NCBI RefSeq assembly: GCF_000425065.1
Contig: NZ_AULB01000009.1
Location: 62,001 to 126,000, forward strand
Reading direction: 5' to 3'
DNA length: 64,000 nucleotides
Source: Actinomadura rifamycini DSM 43936
GTDB lineage: Bacteria; Actinomycetota; Actinomycetes; Streptosporangiales; Streptosporangiaceae
In this document: in pieces, positions 9,116-17,400 of the stretch
How positions within the stretch are numbered: the stretch's first letter is position 1
Layout: the number at the start of each line of letters is the position of its first letter
Program-made: the position numbers and the translations under genes
The notes under the pieces: model-generated
The model's input: only the letters and a program-made list of their open reading frames with translations
What the model was told of the DNA's origin: nothing
Databases searched by the model: none

Positions 9116-10209
9116 CAGCGCCCTCCGAACGCGTAGGCCCGGCGGCGCAGCAGGCCGATGAACACCGGCACCCCGACCAGCGCGGTGATGGCGCCCAGCG
9201 GCAGTTCGCGGGGGGCCGCCGCCGTCCGCGACGCCAGGTCGACCCACACCATGAAGATCGCGCCCGTCAGCGGGGCCACGGCGAGGACGCGGGCGTGGAC
9301 GGCGCCGACGACCATCCGCACCAGGTGCGGCATGACCAGCCCCACGAACCCGATGGCGCCGCTCACCGCGACCATCGCGCCCGTGGCCAGGGAGACGAGC
9401 AGCAGGAGGACCCGGCGGTGCCGGTCGGGGCCGACGCCGAGGCTCGCGGCGGTCTCGTCGCCGAGCGCCAGCGCGTCCAGCACGCGCCCGTACCGGTGGA
9501 GGACGAACACGGCCGGCAGGACGACCGCGGCCACCACCGGCAGGGAGCCCCAGGACGCGGCGCCGAAGCCGCCCATCGTCCAGTACAGGATCATGCTGCT
9601 GGCCTCGCCGTCCGGGGCGAAGTAGACGATCACGCTCATCAGCGCCTGGAAGCCGAGGGACATCGCCACGCCCGTCAGGACGAGCCGCAGCGGCGAGAGC
9701 CCGCCCCGGCCGAGCGCGGCGAGGTAGACCAGCAGCGCGGCCGCCGCGGCGCCGGCGAACGCGCCGGCCGACACCGCGTACACGCCGAGCCCGGCGAGGC
9801 CGCCCGTGACGCCGACGCTCACCGCGCCCACGGACGCTCCGGACGAGACGCCGAGCACGTACGGGTCGGCGAGCGCGTTGCGGACGATCGCCTGGATCGC
9901 GACGCCGACCGCGCTCAGGCCCGCGCCCACGAGCGCCGCCAGCAGGACGCGCGGCGTCCGGATCCGCCAGACGATCTGGTAGGCCGCCGCCTCTTCGGCC
10001 TCGATCGTCCCGCCGGTGAGGGCCGCCCACAGGTAGCGCGCCGTGTCCAGGGGGCCGATCACCGCGGCGCCGAGCCCGACGGCGACCACGATCGACGCCG
10101 CCAGGACCAGGGCCAGGACGCCGCACAGCGCCATCAGCCCGGTCCGTGAGGCGATCCGTTCGCGGGCCCCGGTCCGCGCCGCGGCCACGGAAAGAGCGGT
10201 CGAGGACAT
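9115..10209 (-). CDS. FecCD/BtuC-type ABC transporter permease
   Basis: A 364-residue permease with about ten hydrophobic segments. It shows family hallmarks RTPRVLLAALVGAGLSAVGV, NALADPYVLGVSSGASVGAV, the Q-loop-contacting IGFVGLVMPHLVRM and ELPLGAITALVGVPVFI. It transports a metal-chelate or corrin-like ligand delivered by the lipoprotein. It is the first gene of the operon; ATG 10209 lies 17 bases from a Zur/Fur-like box (10226-10240), so an occupied box would block initiation of the whole operon. Confidence 0.94.
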
Positions 10210-10225
10210 GCCACCCTTTCGATAA

Positions 10226-10240
10226 TGAAAACGATTTTCG
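10226..10240. promoter_or_regulatory. Zur/Fur-like operator upstream of the ABC importer
   Basis: TGAAAACGATTTTCG, an imperfect 15-base palindrome, 17 bases upstream of the permease start. It matches the actinobacterial Zur consensus TGaaAATgattTTCA at 12 of 15 positions. Iron control in these bacteria normally uses DtxR/IdeR boxes of a different form (TTAGGTTAGSCTAACCTAA type), so zinc is the better guess. Confidence 0.65.
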
Positions 10241-10341
10241 TTGCAGAATGTACCACGTCGAGATCGTCCGGGAGTACGGGACGGGCGTCGTCCGGGCGGC
10301 GGCACCCCGGCCGGAAGCGGGCCGCCTGTGGTAGCTATAAC

Positions 10342-10356
10342 GGTAATGATTATCGA
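10342..10356. promoter_or_regulatory. Second Zur/Fur-like operator, MFS side
   Basis: GGTAATGATTATCGA carries the AATGATT-TC core of Zur boxes and lies about 65 bases upstream of the divergent MFS gene. With the box at 10226-10240 it brackets the 213-base intergenic region, as if each divergent unit had its own operator. Confidence 0.55.
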
Positions 10357-10422
10357 AATCGCCCCCGTCCCGGCACGGAGTGCGGGCCGCGCGGCAGGAG
10401 ACGGCACCATGACGAAGGCACC

Positions 10423-11691
10423 ATGACGACGGCACCGCCCCCGGCGGCCCCCGGACGAGACGCCCCCGGACGCTCCGTTATGCGCGATCCGGCGTTCCTG
10501 CGTCTCTGGACGGGGCACACGGCCTCGGGTCTCGCGACATGGGCGCTGCCGTTCGTGCTCGGTCTCGCGGTACTGGAGCGCTCCCTGTCCCCGTCCGCGC
10601 TGGGCCTCGTGCTCGCCGCCCGGACGGTCGGGTTCCTGGCGGCGGTGCCGGTCGGCGGCGTGCTCGCCGACCGCCGGTCGCGCCGCGAGACGGTGCTGTG
10701 GGCGGGGCTGTCCGCCGCCGCCGCGACGCCGCTGATCGCGCTCGGGCTGGGGCGCTCGGCGGTGCTCATGGCCCTCGCCGCCGCCCTCTCGGGAGCCGGT
10801 CAGGGCGCGTGCCGTCCGGCGTTCCAGGCACTGACGGCCGAGGTGGTGGAGGCGGCGCGGCGGCAGCGGGCCAACGCCGCCATGACCCTGGCCGTCCGGG
10901 GGACCACGCTCGTCGCCCCCGCCGTGACCGCCCTGCTCGCGACGGTCCTGGACGCCCGCGGGCTGCTGCTCGGCATCGCCCTGCTCTGGCTGGCGGCGGC
11001 GCTGGCGCCCCCGCCGGGCGGCCCGGCGCCGGGCGCCGCGGGGCGGGACCGGGCGGGATTCCTCGCCGAGTTCGCCGAGGGCGTGGCCGAGGCGCGGCGG
11101 CATCCGTGGTTCCTGGCCGGCCTGGCCGCGCTGACCGCGGTCATCGCCACCGGCTACTCGGCCACCGGCGTGGCGCTGCCGCTGATCAGCCGCGACCGGT
11201 ACGGCGGCGCGGCGGTGCTGGCCGGCGCCGCGACCGCCTACATCGTCGGCGCGCTGATCGGCGCCGTGGTCGTCGCCCGCCGGCGCCCCCGCGCCGAGGG
11301 CTGGAACGCACTGGCCGGCCTGGCCCTCTACACCCTCGCGCCGCTCGCCCTGCTGCTGCCCGTGCACCCGTGGGTGGTCATCGCCGCCTACGCCGTCACC
11401 GGGATCGGTATCGAGCTGTTCAACGTGCCCTGGTTCACCGCCGCGCAGCGGGAGGTCGAGCCGGGGAAGCTGGCCCGCGTCTCGTCCCTGGACTTCCTGC
11501 TGTCGTACGGGCTCGCCCCGCTCGGGCTCGTCCTCATCGCGCCCGCCATGGACGCCTTCGGTCCCGAGCCCGTCCTCGGCGCGTGCGCGGCCGTCTGCCT
11601 CCTGGCCCCCGTCGCCGCGGCGCTCGTCCCCGGCAGCCGCCGCTTCTCCGCCGAGCCGCGCGACCCGACTACGGACGGTTGTCGAATATAG
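10423..11691 (+). CDS. MFS transporter, divergent from the ABC importer
   Basis: A 422-residue major facilitator with about 12 helices. It opens MRDPAFLRLWTGHTASGLAT and carries the cytoplasmic loop 2-3 motif GGVLADRRSRRET. The profile resembles the enterobactin-exporter/DHA3-like group (PAFQALTAEVVEAARRQRAN). ATG 10423 is preceded by CAGGAG but also by an out-of-frame five-codon ORF (ATG 10409) whose stop overlaps the start as ATGA. The Zur-like box nearby and the divergent chelate importer suggest export of a metallophore or its use in recycling; the substrate is unproven. Confidence 0.87.
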   Translation: MTTAPPPAAPGRDAPGRSVMRDPAFLRLWTGHTASGLATWALPFVLGLAVLERSLSPSALGLVLAARTVGFLAAVPVGGVLADRRSRRETVLWAGLSAAAATPLIALGLGRSAVLMALAAALSGAGQGACRPAFQALTAEVVEAARRQRANAAMTLAVRGTTLVAPAVTALLATVLDARGLLLGIALLWLAAALAPPPGGPAPGAAGRDRAGFLAEFAEGVAEARRHPWFLAGLAALTAVIATGYSATGVALPLISRDRYGGAAVLAGAATAYIVGALIGAVVVARRRPRAEGWNALAGLALYTLAPLALLLPVHPWVVIAAYAVTGIGIELFNVPWFTAAQREVEPGKLARVSSLDFLLSYGLAPLGLVLIAPAMDAFGPEPVLGACAAVCLLAPVAAALVPGSRRFSAEPRDPTTDGCRI

Positions 11692-11926
11692 GAGCCCGTC
11701 CCGACGGTCTCCTCCTCGCGGAGGACACCCGCTACCGGGGTAGCGCTTCGAGTCGGCTCCCCGGCGTGACGCGTCCGCCACCGTCGGCTTCCTACCCTCC
11801 TCCCTCCCACCGCCGACGAGACCGAGGGAGACGGATGCACCCCGGCACAGCTTCGCCGCACCCCCGTGAGGGCCGCCGCGACGCGGCCCCCTCCGGGGGC
11901 CGGCGGCCGGCCATAGGCTGGCGTCC

Positions 11927-13141
11927 ATGACGTCCGAGGAACCCCCGCGCGCGCTGTTCGCCGGGGCGTCGCGCCGGTCGGTGCGGCTGCTCCCGTGGGG
12001 CGTCGCGTTCCTGCTCTGCGTCGCCCTGCTGCCCACGACGATCACGGTGCTCAGCGCCGACTACGGCCTGGACGGCGCCGTCGCGGGGGCGCTCGCCGTC
12101 GCGCAGGCGGCGCCGCTGCTGCTGGCCGTCGTCCGTCCGCTGCGCGCCTGGTGCATCGTCTTCGCCGCGGACGTGGCCGGGGCGCTCGTCCTGCTCACCG
12201 TCGACTTCGAGGAGCGGCTCCTCTGGCCGTTCCCGCCCATGGAGATCGTCGGGTACGTCGGCCTCTGCCTCGCCCTCGGCCTGCGCGAGTCGCGCCGGAC
12301 GCTGCTGCTGGTGTGGCTGGCGACGGCGGGCGCGAGCGTCGGCCTCGGGTTCGCCGCGCCCCACGGCGCGACCGCCCGGGACACGCTGCTCACGATCCTC
12401 GGCGGCGTCGCGCTCGTCCTCGGCGGCGCGCTGCGCGAGCGGTACGAGGCGCAGCGCAGGCTGGCCGAGCAGGAGACGATCAGCGAGGCCGAGCGCGAGC
12501 GGCGGACGCTGCTGGAGGAGCGTGCCCGCATCGCGCGCGAGCTGCACGACGTGGTGGCGCACCACATGTCCGTCATCACGGTGCAGGCGGACACCTCGGT
12601 GTACCGCCTCGACGGGCTGCCGCCGGACGCGCAGGAGGAGTTCACGTCCATCGCGGCGACCGCGCGGGAGTCGCTCGGCGAGATGCGGCGGCTCCTCGGC
12701 GTGCTGCGGAACGAGGAGGCGCACGGCGAGCTCGCGCCCCAGCCGGGCCTGACGCGGATCGCGCAGATCGCCGAGGCGACGGTGCGGGCGGGCGTGCCGG
12801 TCGAGTACTCCGCGTGCGACGCCGACGTGCCCGAGGCGGTCGGGCTCTCCGCGTACCGCATCGTCCAGGAGGCCCTCGCGAACGTCGTCCGGCACGCGCC
12901 GGGCGCTCCGACGCGGGTGACGGTGGCCGAGGACGGGCGGCGGCTCGCCGTCCTCGTCGTCAACGGGCCCCCGCCCGAACCGCCCGCCGCGCCGCTGGAG
13001 GAGCGCGGCACCGGCCACGGCCTCGTCGGCATGCGCGAACGGGTGCGGCTCGTCGGCGGCACCCTCGAAGCGGGACCGCTGCCGGACGGCGGGTTCCGCG
13101 TGGCCGCACACCTACCCCTGACCGAAAAGGATCCCACGTGA
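11927..13141 (+). CDS. NarL-family sensor histidine kinase
   Basis: A 404-residue kinase. The N-terminal ~165 residues form six or so membrane segments (LLPWGVAFLLCVALLPTTIT onward) without a large extracellular loop, so an intramembrane or cell-envelope signal is likely. A short coiled linker (RRLAEQETISEAERERRTL) leads to the HisKA_3 dimerisation helix with the phospho-acceptor His in ARELHDVVAHHMSVI, then a HATPase_c domain (YRIVQEALANVVRHAPG as N-box, GHGLVGMRERVRLVGG as G-box). GTGA overlap with the response-regulator gene makes them a coupled pair. The ABC exporter downstream is the natural target. Confidence 0.94.
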   Translation: MTSEEPPRALFAGASRRSVRLLPWGVAFLLCVALLPTTITVLSADYGLDGAVAGALAVAQAAPLLLAVVRPLRAWCIVFAADVAGALVLLTVDFEERLLWPFPPMEIVGYVGLCLALGLRESRRTLLLVWLATAGASVGLGFAAPHGATARDTLLTILGGVALVLGGALRERYEAQRRLAEQETISEAERERRTLLEERARIARELHDVVAHHMSVITVQADTSVYRLDGLPPDAQEEFTSIAATARESLGEMRRLLGVLRNEEAHGELAPQPGLTRIAQIAEATVRAGVPVEYSACDADVPEAVGLSAYRIVQEALANVVRHAPGAPTRVTVAEDGRRLAVLVVNGPPPEPPAAPLEERGTGHGLVGMRERVRLVGGTLEAGPLPDGGFRVAAHLPLTEKDPT

Positions 13142-13812
13142 CGACGCGCGTCATCATCGTCGACGACCAGGCCATGGTGCGGGCCGGCTTCGCCGCACTG
13201 CTGGCGGCCCAGAGCGACATCGAAGTGGTGGGCGAGGCCCCCGACGGCGCGCAGGGCGTCGAGCTGAGCCGGCGCACCCGCCCCGACGTCGTGCTGATGG
13301 ACGTCCGCATGCCCGAGATGGACGGCCTGGAGGGCACGCGCCGCCTCCTTGCGCCCTCGCCGGGCGCGGCGCACCGCCCGCGCGTCCTGATGCTGACCAC
13401 GTTCGACGTCGACGACTACGTCTACGAGGCGCTGCGGGCGGGCGCGAGCGGCTTCCTGCTGAAGGACGCGCCGCCCGCCGACCTCATCGCGGCGGTGCGC
13501 GTCGTCGCCGCCGGCGACGCGCTGCTCGCCCCCTCGGTGACGCGCCGCCTCATCGCGGACTTCGCCCGGCAGCGTCCCCCCGCCCGGGGCAAGCCCGCGC
13601 TGCGGCTCAACGCCCTGACCGAACGCGAGACCGAGGTCCTCGGCCTGGTGGCGCGCGGCATGTCCAACTCGGAGATCGCCGAGACGCTGGTGCTGGCCGA
13701 GCAGACGGTGAAGACGCACGTGAGCCGCGTCCTCACCAAGCTCGACCTGCGCGACCGCGCCCAGGCGGTGGTCTTCGCGTACGAGTCGGGGCTGGTGACC
13801 CCCGGCGAGTAG
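13138..13812 (+). CDS. NarL/LuxR-type response regulator
   Basis: A 224-residue response regulator. Receiver domain: VIIVDDQAMVRAG (acidic pair), phospho-acceptor Asp in DVVLMDVRMPEMDG near residue 56, Thr in LMLTTFD and Lys in FLLKDAPP. C-terminal LuxR helix-turn-helix: LTERETEVLGLVARGMSNSE then TVKTHVSRVLTKL. GTG 13138 overlaps the kinase stop (GTGA). It probably activates the ABC exporter genes 126 bases downstream. Confidence 0.95.
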   Translation: MTTRVIIVDDQAMVRAGFAALLAAQSDIEVVGEAPDGAQGVELSRRTRPDVVLMDVRMPEMDGLEGTRRLLAPSPGAAHRPRVLMLTTFDVDDYVYEALRAGASGFLLKDAPPADLIAAVRVVAAGDALLAPSVTRRLIADFARQRPPARGKPALRLNALTERETEVLGLVARGMSNSEIAETLVLAEQTVKTHVSRVLTKLDLRDRAQAVVFAYESGLVTPGE

Positions 13813-13937
13813 GACGCCTCTGCACCACCCCCCACCGGCGTAGCACCCCCACATCGGCTCCCGGGTATGACGCCCGGCCCGCGACCGCCCTCGCACACTC
13901 CACCGGTCGGTACAGGAGAACGGCGAAAGGGCGGAAG

Positions 13938-14777
13938 ATGAGGCTACGCAGCGGCAAGCGGAAAGCGGACGAGAGGCCGGAGGCCCCGGCCGCCGCACCC
14001 GGACCCGCCGTCGCACCGCCCGCCGTCGAACTGCGCGGCGTGCGGCGGCGGTACGGGCGCGGCGCGGGCGCGGTCGACGCCCTCGCGGGCATCGACCTCG
14101 CGCTGCCGGCGGGCACGTTCACCGCTGTCATGGGGCCGTCCGGGTCGGGCAAGTCGACGTTCCTGCAGTGCGCCGCGGGGCTCGACCGGCCGTCGGCGGG
14201 GTCGGTGCGCCTGGGCGGCACGGAGATCACCGGGATGAGCGAGAACAGGCTCACCGAGCTCCGCCGCGCCCGCCTCGGCTTCGTCTTCCAGGCGTTCAAC
14301 CTGCTGCCGTCGCTGACCGTGGAGCAGAACGTCCTGCTGCCCATGCGCCTCGCCGGGCGCCGCCGGGACCCGCGGCGGGCGGCCGAGGCGCTCGCGCGGG
14401 TCGGGCTCGCCGGCGCGGCGAAGCGCCGGCCCGGCGAGCTCTCCGGCGGCCAGCAGCAGCGCGTGGCCGTCGCCCGCGCCCTGGTCGCCCGCCCCGACGT
14501 GATCTTCGCGGACGAGCCCACCGGTGCCCTCGACACCGGGACCGCCGCCGAGGTCCTCGGCCTGCTCCGGCACGCGGTGGACGCCCTCGGCGCCACCGTC
14601 GTCATGGTCACCCACGACCCGGCCGCGGCGGCCCGCGCCGACCGCGTGCTGTTCCTCGCCGCCGGCGCCTTCGCCGGCGACCTGCAGGGCGGCTCGGCGG
14701 CGGACATCGCGGCGCGGATGGCGGCCCTCACCGCCCGTCCCTCCCGCACGGGCGCGACGGCGGGGGCGGCGGCGTGA
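13938..14777 (+). CDS. MacB/LolD-type ABC transporter ATP-binding protein
   Basis: A 279-residue ATPase: Walker A GPSGSGKST, Q-loop FVFQAFNLLPSLTVEQNVLL, signature LSGGQQQRVAVARAL, Walker B VIFADEPTGALD and switch His in VMVTHDPAAA. The FQAFNLLP/EPTGALD pattern is that of the MacB/LolD/FtsE class that partners FtsX-like permeases. An unusual ~30-residue Pro/Ala-rich N-terminal tail precedes the domain. Ribosome site GGGCGGAAG lies before ATG 13938. Its stop overlaps the permease start (GTGA). Together with the upstream kinase/regulator it resembles antimicrobial-peptide or envelope-stress exporters. Confidence 0.94.
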   Translation: MRLRSGKRKADERPEAPAAAPGPAVAPPAVELRGVRRRYGRGAGAVDALAGIDLALPAGTFTAVMGPSGSGKSTFLQCAAGLDRPSAGSVRLGGTEITGMSENRLTELRRARLGFVFQAFNLLPSLTVEQNVLLPMRLAGRRRDPRRAAEALARVGLAGAAKRRPGELSGGQQQRVAVARALVARPDVIFADEPTGALDTGTAAEVLGLLRHAVDALGATVVMVTHDPAAAARADRVLFLAAGAFAGDLQGGSAADIAARMAALTARPSRTGATAGAAA

Positions 14778-17317
14778 GGCTCACCAACGGCCTCGCCCGC
14801 GAAGCCGTCCGGTTCAGGCCCGCGTCGTTCGCGGGCACCTTCCTGGCGCTGCTGATGTCCGCGCTGATCGTCTCGGCCTGCGGGATCCTGCTCGAGACCG
14901 GGCTGCGGGCGTCGGTGCCGCCGGAGCGGTACGCGGACGCGCCGGTGGTCGCGGCGGCGGACCAGCACGTGCGCCTGGTCACCGGCGACGGCGAGGACCG
15001 CGAGGAGGAGGCGGTCCCGCTGCCCGACCGGGCGCGGGTGGACGCCGGGCTGGCGGCGAAGGCCGCCCGGGCGCCGGGCGCGGCCGCCGCCGTCCCCGAC
15101 TTCACCTTCCCGGTGCGCACGGCGGACGGACGAGCGGGGCGCGGCGCCCGGGAACTGCGCGTCCCGGGCGGCGCGCTCACCGCGCACGGATGGGGCTCGC
15201 ACCTCTTCACCGGCGCCGAGCTGACCGCGGGCTCCGCGCCCCGCGACGGCGACGTCGTGCTGGACGCCGGGACGGCCCGCGCCGCGGGGGTCGCCGTCGG
15301 CGACACCGTCGCGCTGGAGACCGCCGCCGGGCGGCGGGACTTCCGCGTCGCGGGCCTCGCCGAACCCGGACCCGCGGACACGGCCCGGGACGCCGGTGCC
15401 GCGGGCGCCGTCGCCTGGTTCGACGACGCCCGGGCCCCCGCGCTCGCGGGCCACCCCGGCGAAGCGGACGCCATCGCCGTGCTGGCGGAACGCGGCACCG
15501 GCGCCGCGGCGCTCGCGGGCTCAGTGCGGAAGGCCCTGGCCGGCTCCGGCGCCCAGGTCAGCCTCGGCGACGACCGCGGCGCCGTCGAGGACCCCGGCCT
15601 CGGCCGCGCCCGGGAGACGCTCTTCGGGATCGGCGCGTCCTTCGGCGGCATCGCCGCCATCGTCGCGATCCTCACCGCGGCCGGGACCGTCGCCCTGTCG
15701 GTGTCGCAGCGGGCCCGCGAGTTCGCGCTGCTGCGCGCCGTCGGCGCCACCCCGCGGCAGATCCGCCGCGCGGTCGCGTCCGAGGCGCTGCTCGTCGCGC
15801 CGCTCGCCGGGACCGTCGGCTGCCTGCCCGGCATCGGGCTGGCGCACTGGTGGTTCGGGCAGTTGCGGGACCGCGGCGCGATCCCCGAGGCGGTGCGGTT
15901 GCACGTCTCCGGCGTCCCGCTGCTGGCCGCCGTCGGCGCGGGGCTGCTCACCGCGCTCGCCGCGGGCTGGGCGGCCGGGCGCCGCCCCGCGCGGATCAGG
16001 CCCGGACGGGCGCTGACCGAGGCGTCGGTGGCGCGGCTGCGGCCCGGGGCGGTCCGCACCGCGCTGGGGGTCGCCGCCCTCGCCGGCGGCGGCGTCCTCA
16101 CCGGCGTGTCCGCGAACTCCGCCGGGGATGACGCGGCGGGCGCCGCCCTCGGCGTCGTCATGCTCTTCATGCTCGCGGTCGCGCTGCTCGGCCCGCCGGT
16201 GGCGCGGCTGTTCGCGGGCCTGTTCGGCCTGCCGCTGCGCGGCGCGGGCCCGGCCGCCGAGCTCGCGGCCGCCCACTCCCGCGCCGGCGCGGCCCGACTC
16301 GCCTCCGCGATCACCCCGATCGTGCTCGGCATGGCGTTCGCCTCGACGCTCGTCTTCACGCACACGACCCAGAACCACGCCGCCGACGAGCAGCTGCGCG
16401 CGGGCATGGTCGCCGACCACGTGGTCACGGCCCCGGCCGGGCTCCCGGCGGACGCGGCCGCGCGCGCCGCCCGCGCGCCGGGGGTGGACGCCGCCGTCGC
16501 CCTGCTGAACACGCAGGTTCTGGTGCCGGTCGGCTCGGGCGCGTTCGCGTCGCTGCAGGGCGCGGCGGCCCAGGGCGTCACCGGCTCCGGCGCCGAGCTC
16601 GCGAAGGTGCAGGACCTGGACGTCCGCGACGGCGACCTCGGCCGGCTCGGCGAGGGCCGCGTCGCCGTCGACCGGACCCTCGCGGCCTCGGCGGGCGCGG
16701 GCGTCGGCGACCGGCTCCCGCTCTACCTGCCCGACGGCACCGAGGCCAGCCCCGAGATCGTCGCGGTCTACGGCCGCGGGCTCGGCCTGGCCGCGGTGAC
16801 GATGGACCGGGCGTCCCTGGACGGGCACGTCACCTCGGCCTTCGACGACACGCTGCTGGTCCGGGGCGGCGAGGCGGCGCCGCTCGCCGCCCTGGGCGAC
16901 GTCACCGACGCCTCGGGCCACGCCGCCGAGCGGAATGTCGAAGCGAAGCTGGGCGCGTGGACCGGCGGCGCGATGGCCGCGGTGCTGGGCGGATTCGCCG
17001 CCGTCGCCGCCGTCAACACGCTGGTGATGACCGTCCTCGACCGCCGCCGCGAACTGGACGCGCTGCGCCTCGCCGGCTCCACCCGCCGCCAGGTGCTGGC
17101 GATGCTCCGCTGGGAGGCCCTGCTGGCCGCCGCGGCGGGCGTGGTCCTCGGCACCGCGATCGCCGCGGCCACGCTGATCCCGATGACGCGCGGCACGATC
17201 GGCGGGGCGCCCCACGTGCCCCCGCCGGTCTACGCGTCCTTCGCGGGCGCTGCCGTCGGCCTGGCGCTGCTCGCGGTCACGCTGACGGCGCGCGCGGCCC
17301 TGCGCCGCCGGCCGTAG
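14774..17317 (+). CDS. FtsX-like ABC transporter permease
   Basis: An 847-residue permease with duplicated FtsX architecture: a first TM helix at about residues 17-40, a large extracytoplasmic region (~45-245), an FtsX core near 280-400 (VSQRAREFALLRAVGATPRQ), further helices at the centre, a second extracytoplasmic region (~540-690) and a final FtsX core (VMTVLDRRRELDALRLAGST). The 'R-R-R-E-L-a-L-R-l-a-G-s-t' coupling helix is diagnostic. Such permeases extrude peptides or lipid-like toxins or act as mechanotransmitters. It forms an ATPase-permease operon under the upstream two-component system; GTG start at 14774. Confidence 0.94.
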   Translation: MRLTNGLAREAVRFRPASFAGTFLALLMSALIVSACGILLETGLRASVPPERYADAPVVAAADQHVRLVTGDGEDREEEAVPLPDRARVDAGLAAKAARAPGAAAAVPDFTFPVRTADGRAGRGARELRVPGGALTAHGWGSHLFTGAELTAGSAPRDGDVVLDAGTARAAGVAVGDTVALETAAGRRDFRVAGLAEPGPADTARDAGAAGAVAWFDDARAPALAGHPGEADAIAVLAERGTGAAALAGSVRKALAGSGAQVSLGDDRGAVEDPGLGRARETLFGIGASFGGIAAIVAILTAAGTVALSVSQRAREFALLRAVGATPRQIRRAVASEALLVAPLAGTVGCLPGIGLAHWWFGQLRDRGAIPEAVRLHVSGVPLLAAVGAGLLTALAAGWAAGRRPARIRPGRALTEASVARLRPGAVRTALGVAALAGGGVLTGVSANSAGDDAAGAALGVVMLFMLAVALLGPPVARLFAGLFGLPLRGAGPAAELAAAHSRAGAARLASAITPIVLGMAFASTLVFTHTTQNHAADEQLRAGMVADHVVTAPAGLPADAAARAARAPGVDAAVALLNTQVLVPVGSGAFASLQGAAAQGVTGSGAELAKVQDLDVRDGDLGRLGEGRVAVDRTLAASAGAGVGDRLPLYLPDGTEASPEIVAVYGRGLGLAAVTMDRASLDGHVTSAFDDTLLVRGGEAAPLAALGDVTDASGHAAERNVEAKLGAWTGGAMAAVLGGFAAVAAVNTLVMTVLDRRRELDALRLAGSTRRQVLAMLRWEALLAAAAGVVLGTAIAAATLIPMTRGTIGGAPHVPPPVYASFAGAAVGLALLAVTLTARAALRRRP

Positions 17318-17400
17318 CGCACGCGTCCGGGCGGGAGCGGCGCCACGCCCGCTCCCGCCCCGCACGACCTCTCCCGACGACGAAGGAGGTATGGACGTCC

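Noticed and set aside
10226..10240. Iron-type DtxR/IdeR box
   Set aside because: The sequence lacks the TTAGGTTAG form and fits the Fur-family (Zur) palindrome better.
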